A stretch of DNA of 64,000 nt, taken from the NCBI GenBank assembly GCA_963780345.1, contig CAWABU010000005.1:186001-250000 (forward strand), written 5' to 3'. Below, one piece after another: positions 34,225 to 42,792 of the stretch (its first letter is position 1; the number at the start of each line of letters is the position of its first letter). Below the pieces are notes generated by a model that ran no database searches, had not been told where the DNA came from, and worked only from the letters and a program-made list of their open reading frames with translations. Source of the DNA: PALSA-693 sp963780345. Its GTDB lineage: Bacteria; Actinomycetota; Acidimicrobiia; Acidimicrobiales; Palsa-688. A program made the translations under genes and the position numbers.

Positions 34225-34893
34225 ATGGGCGACTTATTCGACGACTACGTCCTGGCCACCCCGTTCGGGCAGGTCGCGTCGGATGAGATGTTCGAGGCGC
34301 CGGGAGTGCCTCGCCCGGCTGCTCGAAGCCTGTTCGAGGTCCTGCAGGCCACTCCGCCAGAGGACTTTGAGTCGCTCGGGAGTACCGGGGACCGGGCTTT
34401 CCGCGATCGCGGCGTCACTTTTCAACGGTCGGGCGAGGAGCGGCCGTTCCCGCTCGACCTGGTGCCAAGGGTGATCGCGCCGCAGGAGTGGGCCACCCTG
34501 TCGGTCGTCCAACGGGTGAATGCGCTCGAAGCCCTCCTCGCTGACCTCGATGGACGAGGTCGGATCCTCGAGGGCGGGGTCTTGCCCCGGCGCCTGGTGA
34601 CCAGCTCCGATCACCTTCACCGGGCCGCCTTCGGGATAGAGCCTCCCAATGGCGGGCGCGTTCACGTAGCCGGTATCGACGTCGTCCGCGGTGCCGACGG
34701 GCGGTTCCGGGTGCTGGAGGACAACATCCGATGTCCCTCCGGGGTGTCCTATGTACTTGAGAACCCGTCGGCTCATGGCCCGCATCCTGCCGCGCCGCCG
34801 TCGCGTCCGATACTTCCGGCAGTCCCGCTCGTCGAGTGGTGCCAGGAAGGGCAGATCGCACCGGCGCCTCGCGACCGGGCGGAGGCCCGATGA
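34225..34893 (+). pseudogene. Truncated circularly permuted ATP-grasp protein
   Basis: Residues 1-180 match the N-terminus of circularly permuted ATP-grasp proteins (Rv2411c-like, normally ~500 residues): RSLFEVLQATPPEDF, DRGVTFQRSGEERPFPLDLV, RVNALEALLADLDGRGRILE, HVAGIDVVRGADGRFRVLED, PSGVSYVLEN. At the point where the family continues with ENRxxMxRxLP, the matching text (RRLMARILPR) lies in the +1 frame, then similarity ends. About 300 residues, including most of the ATP-binding core, are missing. The remaining frame ends in an ATGA overlap with the next relic. The family is thought to ligate amino acids or peptides. Confidence 0.75.
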
Positions 34894-35177
34894 GCCTGCG
34901 GATCAACATCGAGCACCGCAGCCGGTACAGGTACACGACACCCGTCGACTCGTCGTTCAACGAGCTCAGAATCACCCCGCTCACCACCACGGAGCAGGTC
35001 GTCCTCGACTCCCGGGTGCAAGTGACGCCCCGCGCCGATCTCTACCATTACATTGATTACTGGGGATCGGTGGTGCACGCCTTCGACTTGCACGAACCCC
35101 CAGGAGACTCGTCGCCACCGGCAGGACCAGGTGATCGTCGACCCGGGTCCAGGGTTCGCCCCCGACTCGCGCCCTAA
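34890..35177 (+). pseudogene. Truncated transglutaminase-like protein (N-terminal domain only)
   Basis: The 95-residue frame starts at ATG 34890. Residues 1-70 match the N-terminal beta domain of bacterial transglutaminase-like proteins (RINIEHRSRYRYTTPVDSSF, NELRITPLTTTEQ, YWGSVVHAFDLHEP). After HEPP the matching continuation (RRLVATGRT, then VIVDPGPGF) is spread over other frames, and the Cys/His/Asp catalytic domain is absent. In mycobacteria and many others this gene follows an ATP-grasp gene and an alpha-E gene in one operon (Rv2411c-Rv2410c-Rv2409c). Here the alpha-E gene is missing and both flanking genes are stumps. Confidence 0.7.
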
Positions 35178-35237
35178 CCTGGGAGACCGGATGAGCGTTC
35201 TTCCGGCAAACCCTACTGGACCACGGAGGTAACTACG

Positions 35238-35915
35238 TTGCTACGGCTGCGGATCTCGATGCCCGACCAGCCCGGCGCGCTGGCCCGGGTGGCGACCATC
35301 ATCGCCAGCCACGGGGGAAACATCACGTCGATCGACTCCCAGGCCACGTCCGAGTTCGCAGTCGACGAGCTCCTCGTCGATTTCTCCCGCGAGCCGGATC
35401 TGATCAGACTGCGTGAAGACCTCGCCGGTGACGGCGACACGCTGCTCGTCTCGCAGCAGGTCACCGAGACCATCGATCCGATTGTCGCGTCGCTCCGGCA
35501 CATAAGCGAACTCCTCCACACCGGGTCCGACGATGCCGAGGCGGCCCTGGCGCGAAGTGTCGCCGAACTGTGCTCCTCACCGGTCGCCTGGGTCAGCGCC
35601 GCTGACGACGCCATCCGATATGACGCCGGCCGCTTTGCCATGGAACGGCAGGGCGTGGTGATCATGACGACGAGCGAACTGCCTGCCGATCTCGCGGAGC
35701 GTCTTCCGGGGGAGGTCTGTCTTCTGGCCCTGCCTGACCTCGAGCGGGCTGACCAGCCCAGGGTGGTCTTCGTGGCCCGGCCGATTGGCAACGACTTCAC
35801 CACCACGGAGGTCGGTCGCATCGAGGCCCTCATCAGCCTCCATGCGGCAGTGGCGAACATCATCTCGACGACTAGCAACTCTCTGTCCCCACCACCGCCC
35901 GCCAACGACGGCTGA
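35238..35915 (+). CDS. ACT-domain protein, possible amino-acid-responsive regulator
   Basis: A 225-residue protein with an N-terminal ACT domain (residues 1-75: RLRISMPDQPGALARVATII, HGGNITSID), a small-molecule-binding regulatory fold. The remaining ~140 residues are alpha/beta and may be a GAF-like sensory unit (SSPVAWVSAADDAIRYDAGR, then QPRVVFVARPIGND). There is no DNA-binding or catalytic motif. TTG 35238 follows GGAGG at good spacing. It probably senses an amino acid or related metabolite and acts through a partner. It follows the collapsed ATP-grasp/transglutaminase operon by 60 bases. Confidence 0.75.
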   Translation: MLRLRISMPDQPGALARVATIIASHGGNITSIDSQATSEFAVDELLVDFSREPDLIRLREDLAGDGDTLLVSQQVTETIDPIVASLRHISELLHTGSDDAEAALARSVAELCSSPVAWVSAADDAIRYDAGRFAMERQGVVIMTTSELPADLAERLPGEVCLLALPDLERADQPRVVFVARPIGNDFTTTEVGRIEALISLHAAVANIISTTSNSLSPPPPANDG

Positions 35916-35987
35916 TCATTTGGTCCCGGGGAAGTGGTGGCCATGCAGCGCTAGGGTTGGGCCAAAGCTGTAGGAAGGGTGGACACC

Positions 35988-36788
35988 ATGCCGGAGACGG
36001 TCCTGTACGAGCGAGTCGACCGCGTCGCTTACGTGACCCTCAACCGTCCTGAGAAACTGAACGCCATCACCACCCAGCTCCAGACGGAACTGCTCGGCCT
36101 CCTCGACGAAGCGGCGGCCGACCCGGCCGTCCATGTGGCCGTCGTGCGAGGCGCCGGGCGGGGCTTCTGTGCCGGCTACGACCTGACTGGCGGCGGCCCA
36201 TCGACCCCTGGAGTGGTCGATGACCGGGCCTGGCTGGAGAGCATCGTGCGCGGCTGGCTGCGCATCTGGGACCTTCCGATCCCGGTGGTCGCGGCGGTGC
36301 ATGGAGTGTGCCTGGCCGGCGGTACTCAGCTGGCCGCCATCTGCGACGTCACGATCGCCGCCGACGACGCCCGGATCGGGACAGCCCAGCTGCCGCTCGG
36401 GGCGGGCTACGTCGCCACCTTCTGGACCTGGCTGGTCGGCGCCAAGAAGGCCAAAGAGATATTTCTGCGCAAGGGGACCATCGTGACCGCGGCCGAGGCG
36501 GTCGAGATCGGTCTTTTCAACCGGACCGTTCCCGCCGATGGGCTCGCCGACGAGGTCGCTCGCTTTGCTGCGGAGGTGGCACGGACGCCCAAGGACCTTC
36601 TGGTGCTCGAGAAGCTGGCCATCAACCGGGCCTTCGAAGCCGGAGGGTCCCGCGAGGCGCTCTTCCAGGGGATCGAGATTGACGCCGTTGCCCACACCGC
36701 GCCGGCCGTCCGAGAGACAAACCGCTATATCCGTGACCACGGCCTGCGCGAAGCGCTGCGGGCGTTCCAAAGCGGCGAGCTACTCTAA
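35988..36788 (+). CDS. Enoyl-CoA hydratase/isomerase family protein
   Basis: A 266-residue crotonase-fold protein: LNRPEKLNAITTQLQTEL, oxyanion-hole strand VRGAGRGFCAGYDLTGG, second segment VHGVCLAGGTQLAAICDVTIA, followed by GTAQLPLGAGYVATFWTWL. The canonical Glu pair is not evident at the second position (PLGAGY), so hydratase versus isomerase activity is open. ATG 35988 sits eight bases after GGAAGG; GTG 35979 is less well placed. It is not paralogous at close range to the crotonase at 33313. It probably acts in beta-oxidation-type CoA metabolism. Confidence 0.9.
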   Translation: MPETVLYERVDRVAYVTLNRPEKLNAITTQLQTELLGLLDEAAADPAVHVAVVRGAGRGFCAGYDLTGGGPSTPGVVDDRAWLESIVRGWLRIWDLPIPVVAAVHGVCLAGGTQLAAICDVTIAADDARIGTAQLPLGAGYVATFWTWLVGAKKAKEIFLRKGTIVTAAEAVEIGLFNRTVPADGLADEVARFAAEVARTPKDLLVLEKLAINRAFEAGGSREALFQGIEIDAVAHTAPAVRETNRYIRDHGLREALRAFQSGELL

Positions 36789-36979
36789 GCTTCGCTGTTC
36801 CGGCTGAGCCATCGCCCCTGTACTCAGGCGCCGATGGCATCCAGGTTTCACCGGCGGCAGTGGAGGGAAAACATTGGACCAAGAACACAAGTATCCCTAC
36901 TCATGCTTCATAGAGGCCGGACCGAGCCTGGTTCGGCCCACTGGTGCGACGGTGGTCGCCCGGAGAGGAGAGAATCTCG

Positions 36980-37198
36980 ATGTCGAGCGCTGACGAGCCG
37001 ACCTACCGACTCAGCGAGATCGTTGGAACTTCCAGCGATTCCATCCATCAAGCCGTGCGCAACGGACTCACGAGGGCGTCCCGGACCATCCGGAACGTTG
37101 ATTGGTTCGAGGTCACTCAGGTCCGGGGAACGGTCGTCGACGGCCAGGTCGGCCAGTTTCAGGTCGCGATGAAAGTCGGGTTTCGGGTCGAAGACTGA
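36980..37198 (+). CDS. Dodecin (flavin-storage protein)
   Basis: A 72-residue protein that matches dodecin throughout: YRLSEIVGTSSDSIHQAVRN, the flavin-stacking Trp in NVDWFEVTQVRG, the Gln in GQFQVAMKVGF and the end FRVED. Dodecins form hollow dodecamers that bind riboflavin, FMN or CoA and buffer free flavin. ATG 36980 follows GGAGAGGAGAG; an upstream start at 36944 is not needed. A flavin buffer fits a genome region rich in flavin and CoA enzymes. Confidence 0.94.
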   Translation: MSSADEPTYRLSEIVGTSSDSIHQAVRNGLTRASRTIRNVDWFEVTQVRGTVVDGQVGQFQVAMKVGFRVED

Positions 37199-37230
37199 TG
37201 TCACCTGTACCGCTGACCAAGGGTCCTGTA

Positions 37231-37584
37231 CTACTCGTCCAGACCCTCGGTCGGCGGCCCGGGCACGATCTCCAGAAATGACGTCAGCCCACTGATTCGC
37301 AGTACCTGTACTGCGATCGGGGGAGGGTTACAGATGATCAAGCGGCCCTCCTGTCGGCGGAGTTGATTGATCACCCCCACGACGACACCGAGACCGCTCG
37401 AGTCGATAAACGTCATGTCGGTCAGGTCGAGCGTGACCTCGGTGTAACCCTCGGACAAACGTTCGTTCAGATAGGAGCGCAACCCGGGTGCTGACGCGGC
37501 GTCGATCTCGCCCGACACGGCAACCGTGATCGCGGCGGTGCCTCGCTCGACAACGTTAAACGAGGCATGATCAGGCGAGGTCAT
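37231..37584 (-). CDS. STAS-domain anti-sigma factor antagonist
   Basis: A 117-residue single STAS domain (SpoIIAA/RsbV type): AAITVAVSGEIDAASAPGLR, LDLTDMTFIDSSGLGVVVG with the phosphorylatable Ser in DSSGLG, and a C-terminal helix (VQVLRISGLTSFLEI). Such proteins release a sigma factor by binding its anti-sigma kinase when dephosphorylated. ATG 37584 follows AAAGGGAAAG; the longer upstream frame is Arg-rich and overlaps the CoA-transferase 3' end, so it is rejected. No partner kinase or sigma gene lies in the window. Confidence 0.9.
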   Translation of the reverse strand: MTSPDHASFNVVERGTAAITVAVSGEIDAASAPGLRSYLNERLSEGYTEVTLDLTDMTFIDSSGLGVVVGVINQLRRQEGRLIICNPPPIAVQVLRISGLTSFLEIVPGPPTEGLDE

Positions 37585-37651
37585 CTTTCCCTTTGGGAGC
37601 AGGGATGTCCATACCAACCGGCCTCCGCGCCGGGACTCACGGCGACGGCTC

Positions 37652-38875
37652 TCACGAGCTGTCTTCTGGCTGGCTCGCGTGGTCGACCATCGGTCCGCAC
37701 AGGACGCCGCCTTCCTCCAGCGTGGCAATGTCGCTCTGAGATAGGCCGAGAAGTTCACCGAGGACTTCCGTATTGTCGGCGCCTATGCGCCCGACACCGA
37801 GTCCAACCGGACGTTCCGACGGCGAGCTGGTCCATGGGACGCTGGGAATAGTTAGCTTTTCGCCAGCCTCGCCGTTCACCGACATGACCGCACCGCGCTC
37901 TGCCACCCATTCGGTCTCGGGCACGTCGGAGAGGGCGCGCACCCGGCCGGTCACCAACCCTTCGGCGTTGATGGCCCGCTCGACCTCGTCGATCGTCCCC
38001 CTTCGATAGATGGCATCCTGGAGAACGGAGATCAACTCCGCCCGCCGCTGTCGGCGCGCCCCCGAGTCCACGAACCTGGCGTCGTCAAGGAGTTCGGTAC
38101 ATCCCAGGGCCCGGCACAGAGGAGCAAAAACCTGGCCACTCACCGGGTTGCCCGCGCTGAAACCTTGCCCGTCTGCAGTGACGAAGATCGTCTGCGGAGT
38201 GGAACCTGACTTCGGGGGCCGTTCCTTGCGGTTGAGGAGCGCCGCGGCAAACTCGTTGAAGAACAATATGGAGTGGGCGAGGGACATGTCGATGTAACAA
38301 CCATCGCCGCTGCGCTGTCGCTCGACCAGGGCTGCGAGCACCGCGATCGTGGCATCCTTGCCGGCCGCCAGATCGGCGATAGACATCGGGTCATGCTCGA
38401 GGGGAGCCTGGCGAAGCTGGGCCACCGTGTGCAGATAACCGGTCTCGGCATGAACAAACGGGGCATAGGCCCGCCGATGCCGCCAGGGGCCGCGTTGTCC
38501 GTATCCCGAGATCGAGACATAGATCAGACTGGGGTGATCGGCGGCCAGCGACGCATAATCCAGGTCCCAGGCCGCCATGACGCCGGGCCGAAAGTTCTCG
38601 ATGACCACGTCGACCACGCCGATGAGCCGGCGAACCAGATCGCGGCTCTCGGGTGCGTCGAAGTCCACCGAGATCATGCGCTTTCCGACGTTGAGCTGCG
38701 CAAAGCCGAGCGGCCCCAACGAAAGTCCCTTCCGGGCCTGGTCGCCCGCGGGCGGCTCGAGCTTGATCACGTCGGCGCCGAGTTCAGCCAGCAGGCGGGT
38801 GCAGTGGGGGCCGGCGATAACTCGGGTCAGGTCGAGGATGCGGGTCCCGGAGAGGGCACCCCCGCTCACCCCCAC
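37652..38875 (-). CDS. CaiB/BaiF family CoA-transferase
   Basis: A 407-residue type III CoA-transferase: GTRILDLTRVIAGPHCTRLL, LGADVIKLEPPAGDQAR, IENFRPGVMAAWDLDY, YVSISGYGQRGPW and IADLAAGKDATIAVLAAL with the expected catalytic-site Asp. It transfers CoA between organic acids, activating a substrate without ATP. Its start overlaps the end of the acyl-CoA dehydrogenase gene by ten bases, so both are in one minus-strand operon with the genes further upstream (to 46558), an apparent acyl-CoA catabolic block. Confidence 0.92.
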   Translation of the reverse strand: MGVSGGALSGTRILDLTRVIAGPHCTRLLAELGADVIKLEPPAGDQARKGLSLGPLGFAQLNVGKRMISVDFDAPESRDLVRRLIGVVDVVIENFRPGVMAAWDLDYASLAADHPSLIYVSISGYGQRGPWRHRRAYAPFVHAETGYLHTVAQLRQAPLEHDPMSIADLAAGKDATIAVLAALVERQRSGDGCYIDMSLAHSILFFNEFAAALLNRKERPPKSGSTPQTIFVTADGQGFSAGNPVSGQVFAPLCRALGCTELLDDARFVDSGARRQRRAELISVLQDAIYRRGTIDEVERAINAEGLVTGRVRALSDVPETEWVAERGAVMSVNGEAGEKLTIPSVPWTSSPSERPVGLGVGRIGADNTEVLGELLGLSQSDIATLEEGGVLCGPMVDHASQPEDSS

Positions 38876-40101
38876 GTCGCCGCTCCATGGGCGATGTCCC
38901 GGAAGGGGGCATCCTGATCGAGACCAGGATCCCGAGGGAGTCCGAGAACCTTCTCGGCCAGATGGTTTTTCTGAATCTCGTCGGTGCCGCCGGCGATCGA
39001 CGTGGACGGGCTGCTCAACGCGAACTCCTGAAATGCCGCCGACGGTGCGTCCTCACCGAGCAGCATTCCGGCCGGCCCCTGCACCCTCAAACCCAGATCG
39101 CGCTGTAACCGGGTGATCATGGAAACGGTCAGCTTGGACATCGGCCCCTCCAGCCCGGGGGCGGATCCGGACCGCATTCGAGCATTGGTGTAGTTCATCA
39201 TCGAACGCATGGTGTACAAGCGGGCCAGATCCTGTCGGACGGCAGGATCGTCGCCCCGGCCCAAGGAGTCGACCAGCTCGTCAAGCACCCGGCGGACCCC
39301 TCGGTTCCCTCGAATCTGATCCGATCCTGTCCCCGACAACCTGACCACGAGGTCTCCGGCCCGCGCCGTCAGGTCCACTGGACCGAAGGGGCCGCCCTCG
39401 TGAGCCGCAGGATTGAATGAATTCTTTTCGTACCGCAAGAAGGTCCTGGCCACCGCCCACCCCTCGCCCTCCCCGCCGAGCATGTCCGCTTCGTCAACGA
39501 CGGCATCGTTGAAGTGGACCAGGTTAAACTCGGCCCGGCCGTTCATCTGCTTGAGCGGCCGAGCTTCGACCGCGTCCTGCCGGGCCGGGCACAAGAAGAA
39601 CGAGAGACCGCGATGCTTGGGCGCATCCCAGTTGGTCCGGGCCAGCAACATGCCGTAGTCGACGATGGACACGTTGCTGGTCCAGATCTTGGTCCCCGTG
39701 ACCCGCCACTCGGACCCGTCGCGTACCGCGGCGGTGCGCGCCGCGGCCAGATCGGACCCGGCATCCGGTTCGCTGAGCATCTGGCAGACGGTGATCCCCT
39801 GGTAGGCCATGCCCCGACAAAAGCGATCGCACTGCTCGTCGTTGCCATGTTGGAACAACATCGGGGCCAACAGCGAGGGACCGATCCCTGAGGGCGGACT
39901 GAGTGCTCCCGCCGCCCGGCGGGCGGCCCGGACCTCCTTCGCCGCGGCCATCGGCAGTCCCTTCCCGCCCCACCGGAGCGGCCAGGTCGGATAGCCCCAA
40001 CCGCTTTCGTACATCAGACGGAACCACTCTCCAACCGACAGGTCGGGATCCCAGTTCTCGCCATACCACAACTTGGCGTCGCGGGCGACGTCGGTGTCCA
40101 C
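38866..40101 (-). CDS. Acyl-CoA dehydrogenase
   Basis: A 411-residue FAD enzyme: LMYESGWGYPTWPLRWGGKG, QMLSEPDAGSDLAAART (FAD/substrate loop), GTKIWTSNVSIVDYGMLLAR, DEADMLGGEGEGWAVAR and the terminal IAGGTDEIQKNHLAEKVLGLP. This pattern matches the actinobacterial group used for steroid and other cyclic or branched acyl-CoAs. GTG 40101 follows GGAGGGAGGAGG-like sequence. It overlaps the CoA-transferase start downstream. The product, an enoyl-CoA, could pass to the hydratases in the window. Confidence 0.94.
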   Translation of the reverse strand: MDTDVARDAKLWYGENWDPDLSVGEWFRLMYESGWGYPTWPLRWGGKGLPMAAAKEVRAARRAAGALSPPSGIGPSLLAPMLFQHGNDEQCDRFCRGMAYQGITVCQMLSEPDAGSDLAAARTAAVRDGSEWRVTGTKIWTSNVSIVDYGMLLARTNWDAPKHRGLSFFLCPARQDAVEARPLKQMNGRAEFNLVHFNDAVVDEADMLGGEGEGWAVARTFLRYEKNSFNPAAHEGGPFGPVDLTARAGDLVVRLSGTGSDQIRGNRGVRRVLDELVDSLGRGDDPAVRQDLARLYTMRSMMNYTNARMRSGSAPGLEGPMSKLTVSMITRLQRDLGLRVQGPAGMLLGEDAPSAAFQEFALSSPSTSIAGGTDEIQKNHLAEKVLGLPRDPGLDQDAPFRDIAHGAATWG

Positions 40102-40262
40102 GGCCCTCCTCCCTCCTCAGTTGCAGCTGGCTCCCCGTCCGCAAATCGCGAGCCGAGTATACACCGGCCCCGCAGTACGGCCGCATGCGAGCAGCCGACC
40201 ATAGAAGCCCCGCTTCGGACTGATAAAGCAAAGTCGCGGCTGGCGCCCATGGTGACGTGTGA

Positions 40263-40580
40263 TGGCGGCGCAGGCATTCCGATGAAGGCCCCGGCCTGGG
40301 TCTGACCGCTCTCCTGTCGGCCCTGCTGTCCAAGGTGCTGCTGGCGCTGGCGCTCGATTTCGACGTCCACTCGGATCTGTCACTCGAGGTCTACACCGCA
40401 GCGGTGGGGTCCCGGCTGCCGATCTGCGCCAATGTCCTGCGCCTGATCGGCGACGACGGGATCGCGGTGGTGGAGCTCCCCGAACTGAGCGGCGTGGACA
40501 GGACGGCGATCGACAACTGGGTCGGCATCCTGGACAAACGTGGTTGCAGAGTTTGGGAGCATGTGGCGGGCGTGGGCTAG
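40263..40580 (+). pseudogene. Fragment of a MarR-like winged-helix regulator
   Basis: An open frame without its own early start encodes SDEGPGLGLTALLSALLSKV, LDFDVHSDLSLEVYT, ANVLRLIGDDGIAVVELPEL and TAIDNWVGILDKRGC. This resembles the middle of actinobacterial MarR-like proteins in which a winged helix follows an 'ALLSKVLLA' helix. The N-terminal part is cut by a stop at 40260, and the text after KRGC (RVWEHVAGVG, stop) lacks the rest of the wing. A start at GTG 40335 would give 81 residues. It is the only plus-strand coding remnant inside the minus-strand catabolic block and may be the remains of its regulator. Confidence 0.45.
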
Positions 40581-41557
40581 CTGACGCCAGGGGCAGACCT
40601 ACCCATGCCGCGGACCGTAAAGCCTGCCTGCTCTTCAATCATCCGCACCACGCTGAACACGTCGTCGCCGCCGTGGTCGCCGTCGCGGTACTGGTGGATG
40701 AGGCGTCGGGCCAGCTCGCCCATGGGCACGTCGACCCCGACCTGGTCGGCGAGGGCCGTGGCCAGGGCGATGTCCTTCGACGCCAGCCCGATGGTAAACC
40801 TCGGGGCCAGGCGGTCAGCGAGCACAGCCCCGGTGGCGAACTCCCACACGGACGACCCGCCGCTACCTGCCTTCACCACCTCCCGGAGCACATCAGGATC
40901 GATCCCGGCTTTGGCTCCGACGACCAGCGCCTCCAGGCTGCCGAGAAGATTCACGAAGAACATCATGTTGTTGAGCAGCTTGACCACGTTGCCCGAACCA
41001 ACCGGTCCCACGGCAAATACCCGGCTACCGATCACCTCGAGCAACGGACGGACAGCCTCGACGGTGCCGGGATCGCCGCCGGCCATCACCGCCAGCCGCC
41101 CACGGCGGGCTCCCTCGACGCCCCCCGACACCGGTGCATCGAGAAAACCGACACCTTGCTCGGCCGCGGCGGCAGCCAATCTCCGGGCCACGACGGGCTC
41201 GTTGGTCGACAGGTCGACGATGACTGACCCCTGCGGCGCCCCGGCCAGTACGCCGTCGGGCCGGGTGACGACCTCGTCCACGTCGGACGGATTCGGGAGC
41301 GAGAGGAACACCACCTCGCGGTCCCGGGCCACCTCGGCCGGCGTGGCGGCCCACGTCGCGCCCACCTCGACCAGGTTGGCGGCCGCCTTCTCCCTCAGGT
41401 CGGTGACCGTCAGCGAGTGACCGGCCGCCAGCAGGTTGGCAGCCATCGGGTTGCCCATCGCCCCGACACCGACAAAGCCCACCTTCCGGGGCTCTCCGGC
41501 AGCCGGCCGTTCGCTCGGCGCGCCGCGTTCGCCGGACTCGCTCACGCTGTCGGACAT
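40577..41557 (-). CDS. NAD(P)-dependent 3-hydroxyisobutyrate dehydrogenase-like oxidoreductase
   Basis: A 326-residue beta-hydroxyacid dehydrogenase: VGFVGVGAMGNPMAANLLAA (NAD(P) loop), DLSTNEPVVARRLAA, the substrate motif FLDAPVSGGVEGAR, and the catalytic Lys in GSGNVVKLLNNMMFF. These enzymes oxidise 3-hydroxyacids to semialdehydes or reduce the reverse. ATG 41557 is chosen for its GAGAGGAAC ribosome site; a TTG at 41590 overlapping the P450 stop would add 11 residues. It lies in the same orientation as the P450 upstream, suggesting one operon. Confidence 0.93.
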   Translation of the reverse strand: MSDSVSESGERGAPSERPAAGEPRKVGFVGVGAMGNPMAANLLAAGHSLTVTDLREKAAANLVEVGATWAATPAEVARDREVVFLSLPNPSDVDEVVTRPDGVLAGAPQGSVIVDLSTNEPVVARRLAAAAAEQGVGFLDAPVSGGVEGARRGRLAVMAGGDPGTVEAVRPLLEVIGSRVFAVGPVGSGNVVKLLNNMMFFVNLLGSLEALVVGAKAGIDPDVLREVVKAGSGGSSVWEFATGAVLADRLAPRFTIGLASKDIALATALADQVGVDVPMGELARRLIHQYRDGDHGGDDVFSVVRMIEEQAGFTVRGMGRSAPGVS

Positions 41558-41586
41558 GCCTGTGTTCCTCTCTACTCGGAGTGGCG

Positions 41587-42792
41587 TCAAGCCGGCGGAG
41601 CGCCGTAGGCCACCAGCGGCAGGTGGGTCATCCCTATCAGTCGATTGTTTGGAGGCCAGGTCGGAGTCCCGGCCAGCTCAAAGCCATCAAAGCGGGCCAC
41701 CAGGGTCTCCAGCATGATCCGCAGCTCCAGCCGGGCCAGGCTCGCTCCCAGGCAGAAATGGGAACCCAGCCCGAAGCCCACGTGCGGGTTGGGTTGGCGG
41801 CCCACATCGAAACGGAAGGGATCTTCGAACACCGTCTCGTCGCGGTTCGCGGACATTTCCCAGTAGGTCACCTTGTCGCCGCGCCGGATTGGTGTTCCGG
41901 CCAGTTCCACGTCGCGGGTGGCGGTCCGCCGTTTGTACGCCGACGGCGAGGTCCACCGCACGATCTCCTCGACCGCGGACTTCACCGATCCCGGATCGGA
42001 CCGCAACCGGGTGGCCTGGTCGGGATGCTCGATGAGGGCCAGCAGCCCGCCGGCGATCGCCCCCCGAGTAGTCTCGGCCCCGGCCGGGAAGAGCAAGGTG
42101 AAGAACGCCCGCAGTTCCCTGTCGGTAAGCGGCTCAGTGTCGTCATCTGCGCCCGCGTGGACCACGATGGTGAAAATGTCGTCCCCTGGGTGACGACGTT
42201 TCTCGGTGATCAGGGCCTGGGCGTAGTCGCCGAGCGCCCGGACGTGTTCCGAGCCCAGCACCTCACCGGTCTCGGCGTGCAAGCCGGCATTGACAATTCG
42301 GGCCAACTCCTCCCGATCCGATTGCGAGACCCCCAACACCCCGCAGATGGCCTGCAACGGCAATTCCTGGGCGACGGTAGCCACGAAATCGAACGGCGCT
42401 TCCAGCGGAACCGCGTCGACAATGGTCTGGGCCCGCGCCCGCAGGTCCCCCTCGAGCCGGCCGATCGTCGTCGGAGTGAACCCCCGGCTCACCAAAGACC
42501 GCAGCCGGTGATGCTGGGGGTCGTCCGACTGGTTGAGCGTCACCTTTGCTCCCGGGGTGTCGACAATCGCCGTCCCCCCGGCACCCGACGAGAAGGTCAG
42601 CGGATCGCGCATGACCGCGACGGCCTCCGCGTGGCGGCTCACCACCCAGAACCCGACCCCGTCCGGGGTGTTCACCGTCGGCTGGTGCCACCACACGGGA
42701 TGCTCGCGACGCAGCCACGAAAAAAACTGGTGCGGGAATCCGGCGACGAACGACCGGCCGCTCGAAAGGTCAACCTTGCTGGCCGATGTCAT
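41587..42792 (-). CDS. Cytochrome P450
   Basis: A 401-residue soluble bacterial P450: I-helix oxygen motif FPAGAETTRGAIAGG, the E-x-x-R in VEEIVRWTSP, and the heme loop FGLGSHFCLGASLARLE with the Cys ligand. It belongs to the actinobacterial group (CYP125/CYP142/CYP51-like architecture), which often hydroxylates sterol or terpenoid side chains. ATG 42792 (MTSASKVDLS) is preferred; the ATG at 42831 would lengthen the overlap with the CoA-transferase. Redox partners are not in the window. It shares the operon with the CoA-transferase, whose 3' end it overlaps. Confidence 0.94.
   Translation of the reverse strand: MTSASKVDLSSGRSFVAGFPHQFFSWLRREHPVWWHQPTVNTPDGVGFWVVSRHAEAVAVMRDPLTFSSGAGGTAIVDTPGAKVTLNQSDDPQHHRLRSLVSRGFTPTTIGRLEGDLRARAQTIVDAVPLEAPFDFVATVAQELPLQAICGVLGVSQSDREELARIVNAGLHAETGEVLGSEHVRALGDYAQALITEKRRHPGDDIFTIVVHAGADDDTEPLTDRELRAFFTLLFPAGAETTRGAIAGGLLALIEHPDQATRLRSDPGSVKSAVEEIVRWTSPSAYKRRTATRDVELAGTPIRRGDKVTYWEMSANRDETVFEDPFRFDVGRQPNPHVGFGLGSHFCLGASLARLELRIMLETLVARFDGFELAGTPTWPPNNRLIGMTHLPLVAYGAPPA

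Noticed and set aside
34691..35056. A separate basic protein in the frame after the ATP-grasp relic
   Set aside because: Only its first part (RRLMARILPR) is meaningful, as the out-of-frame continuation of the ATP-grasp gene; the rest is Arg/Ser-rich shadow.
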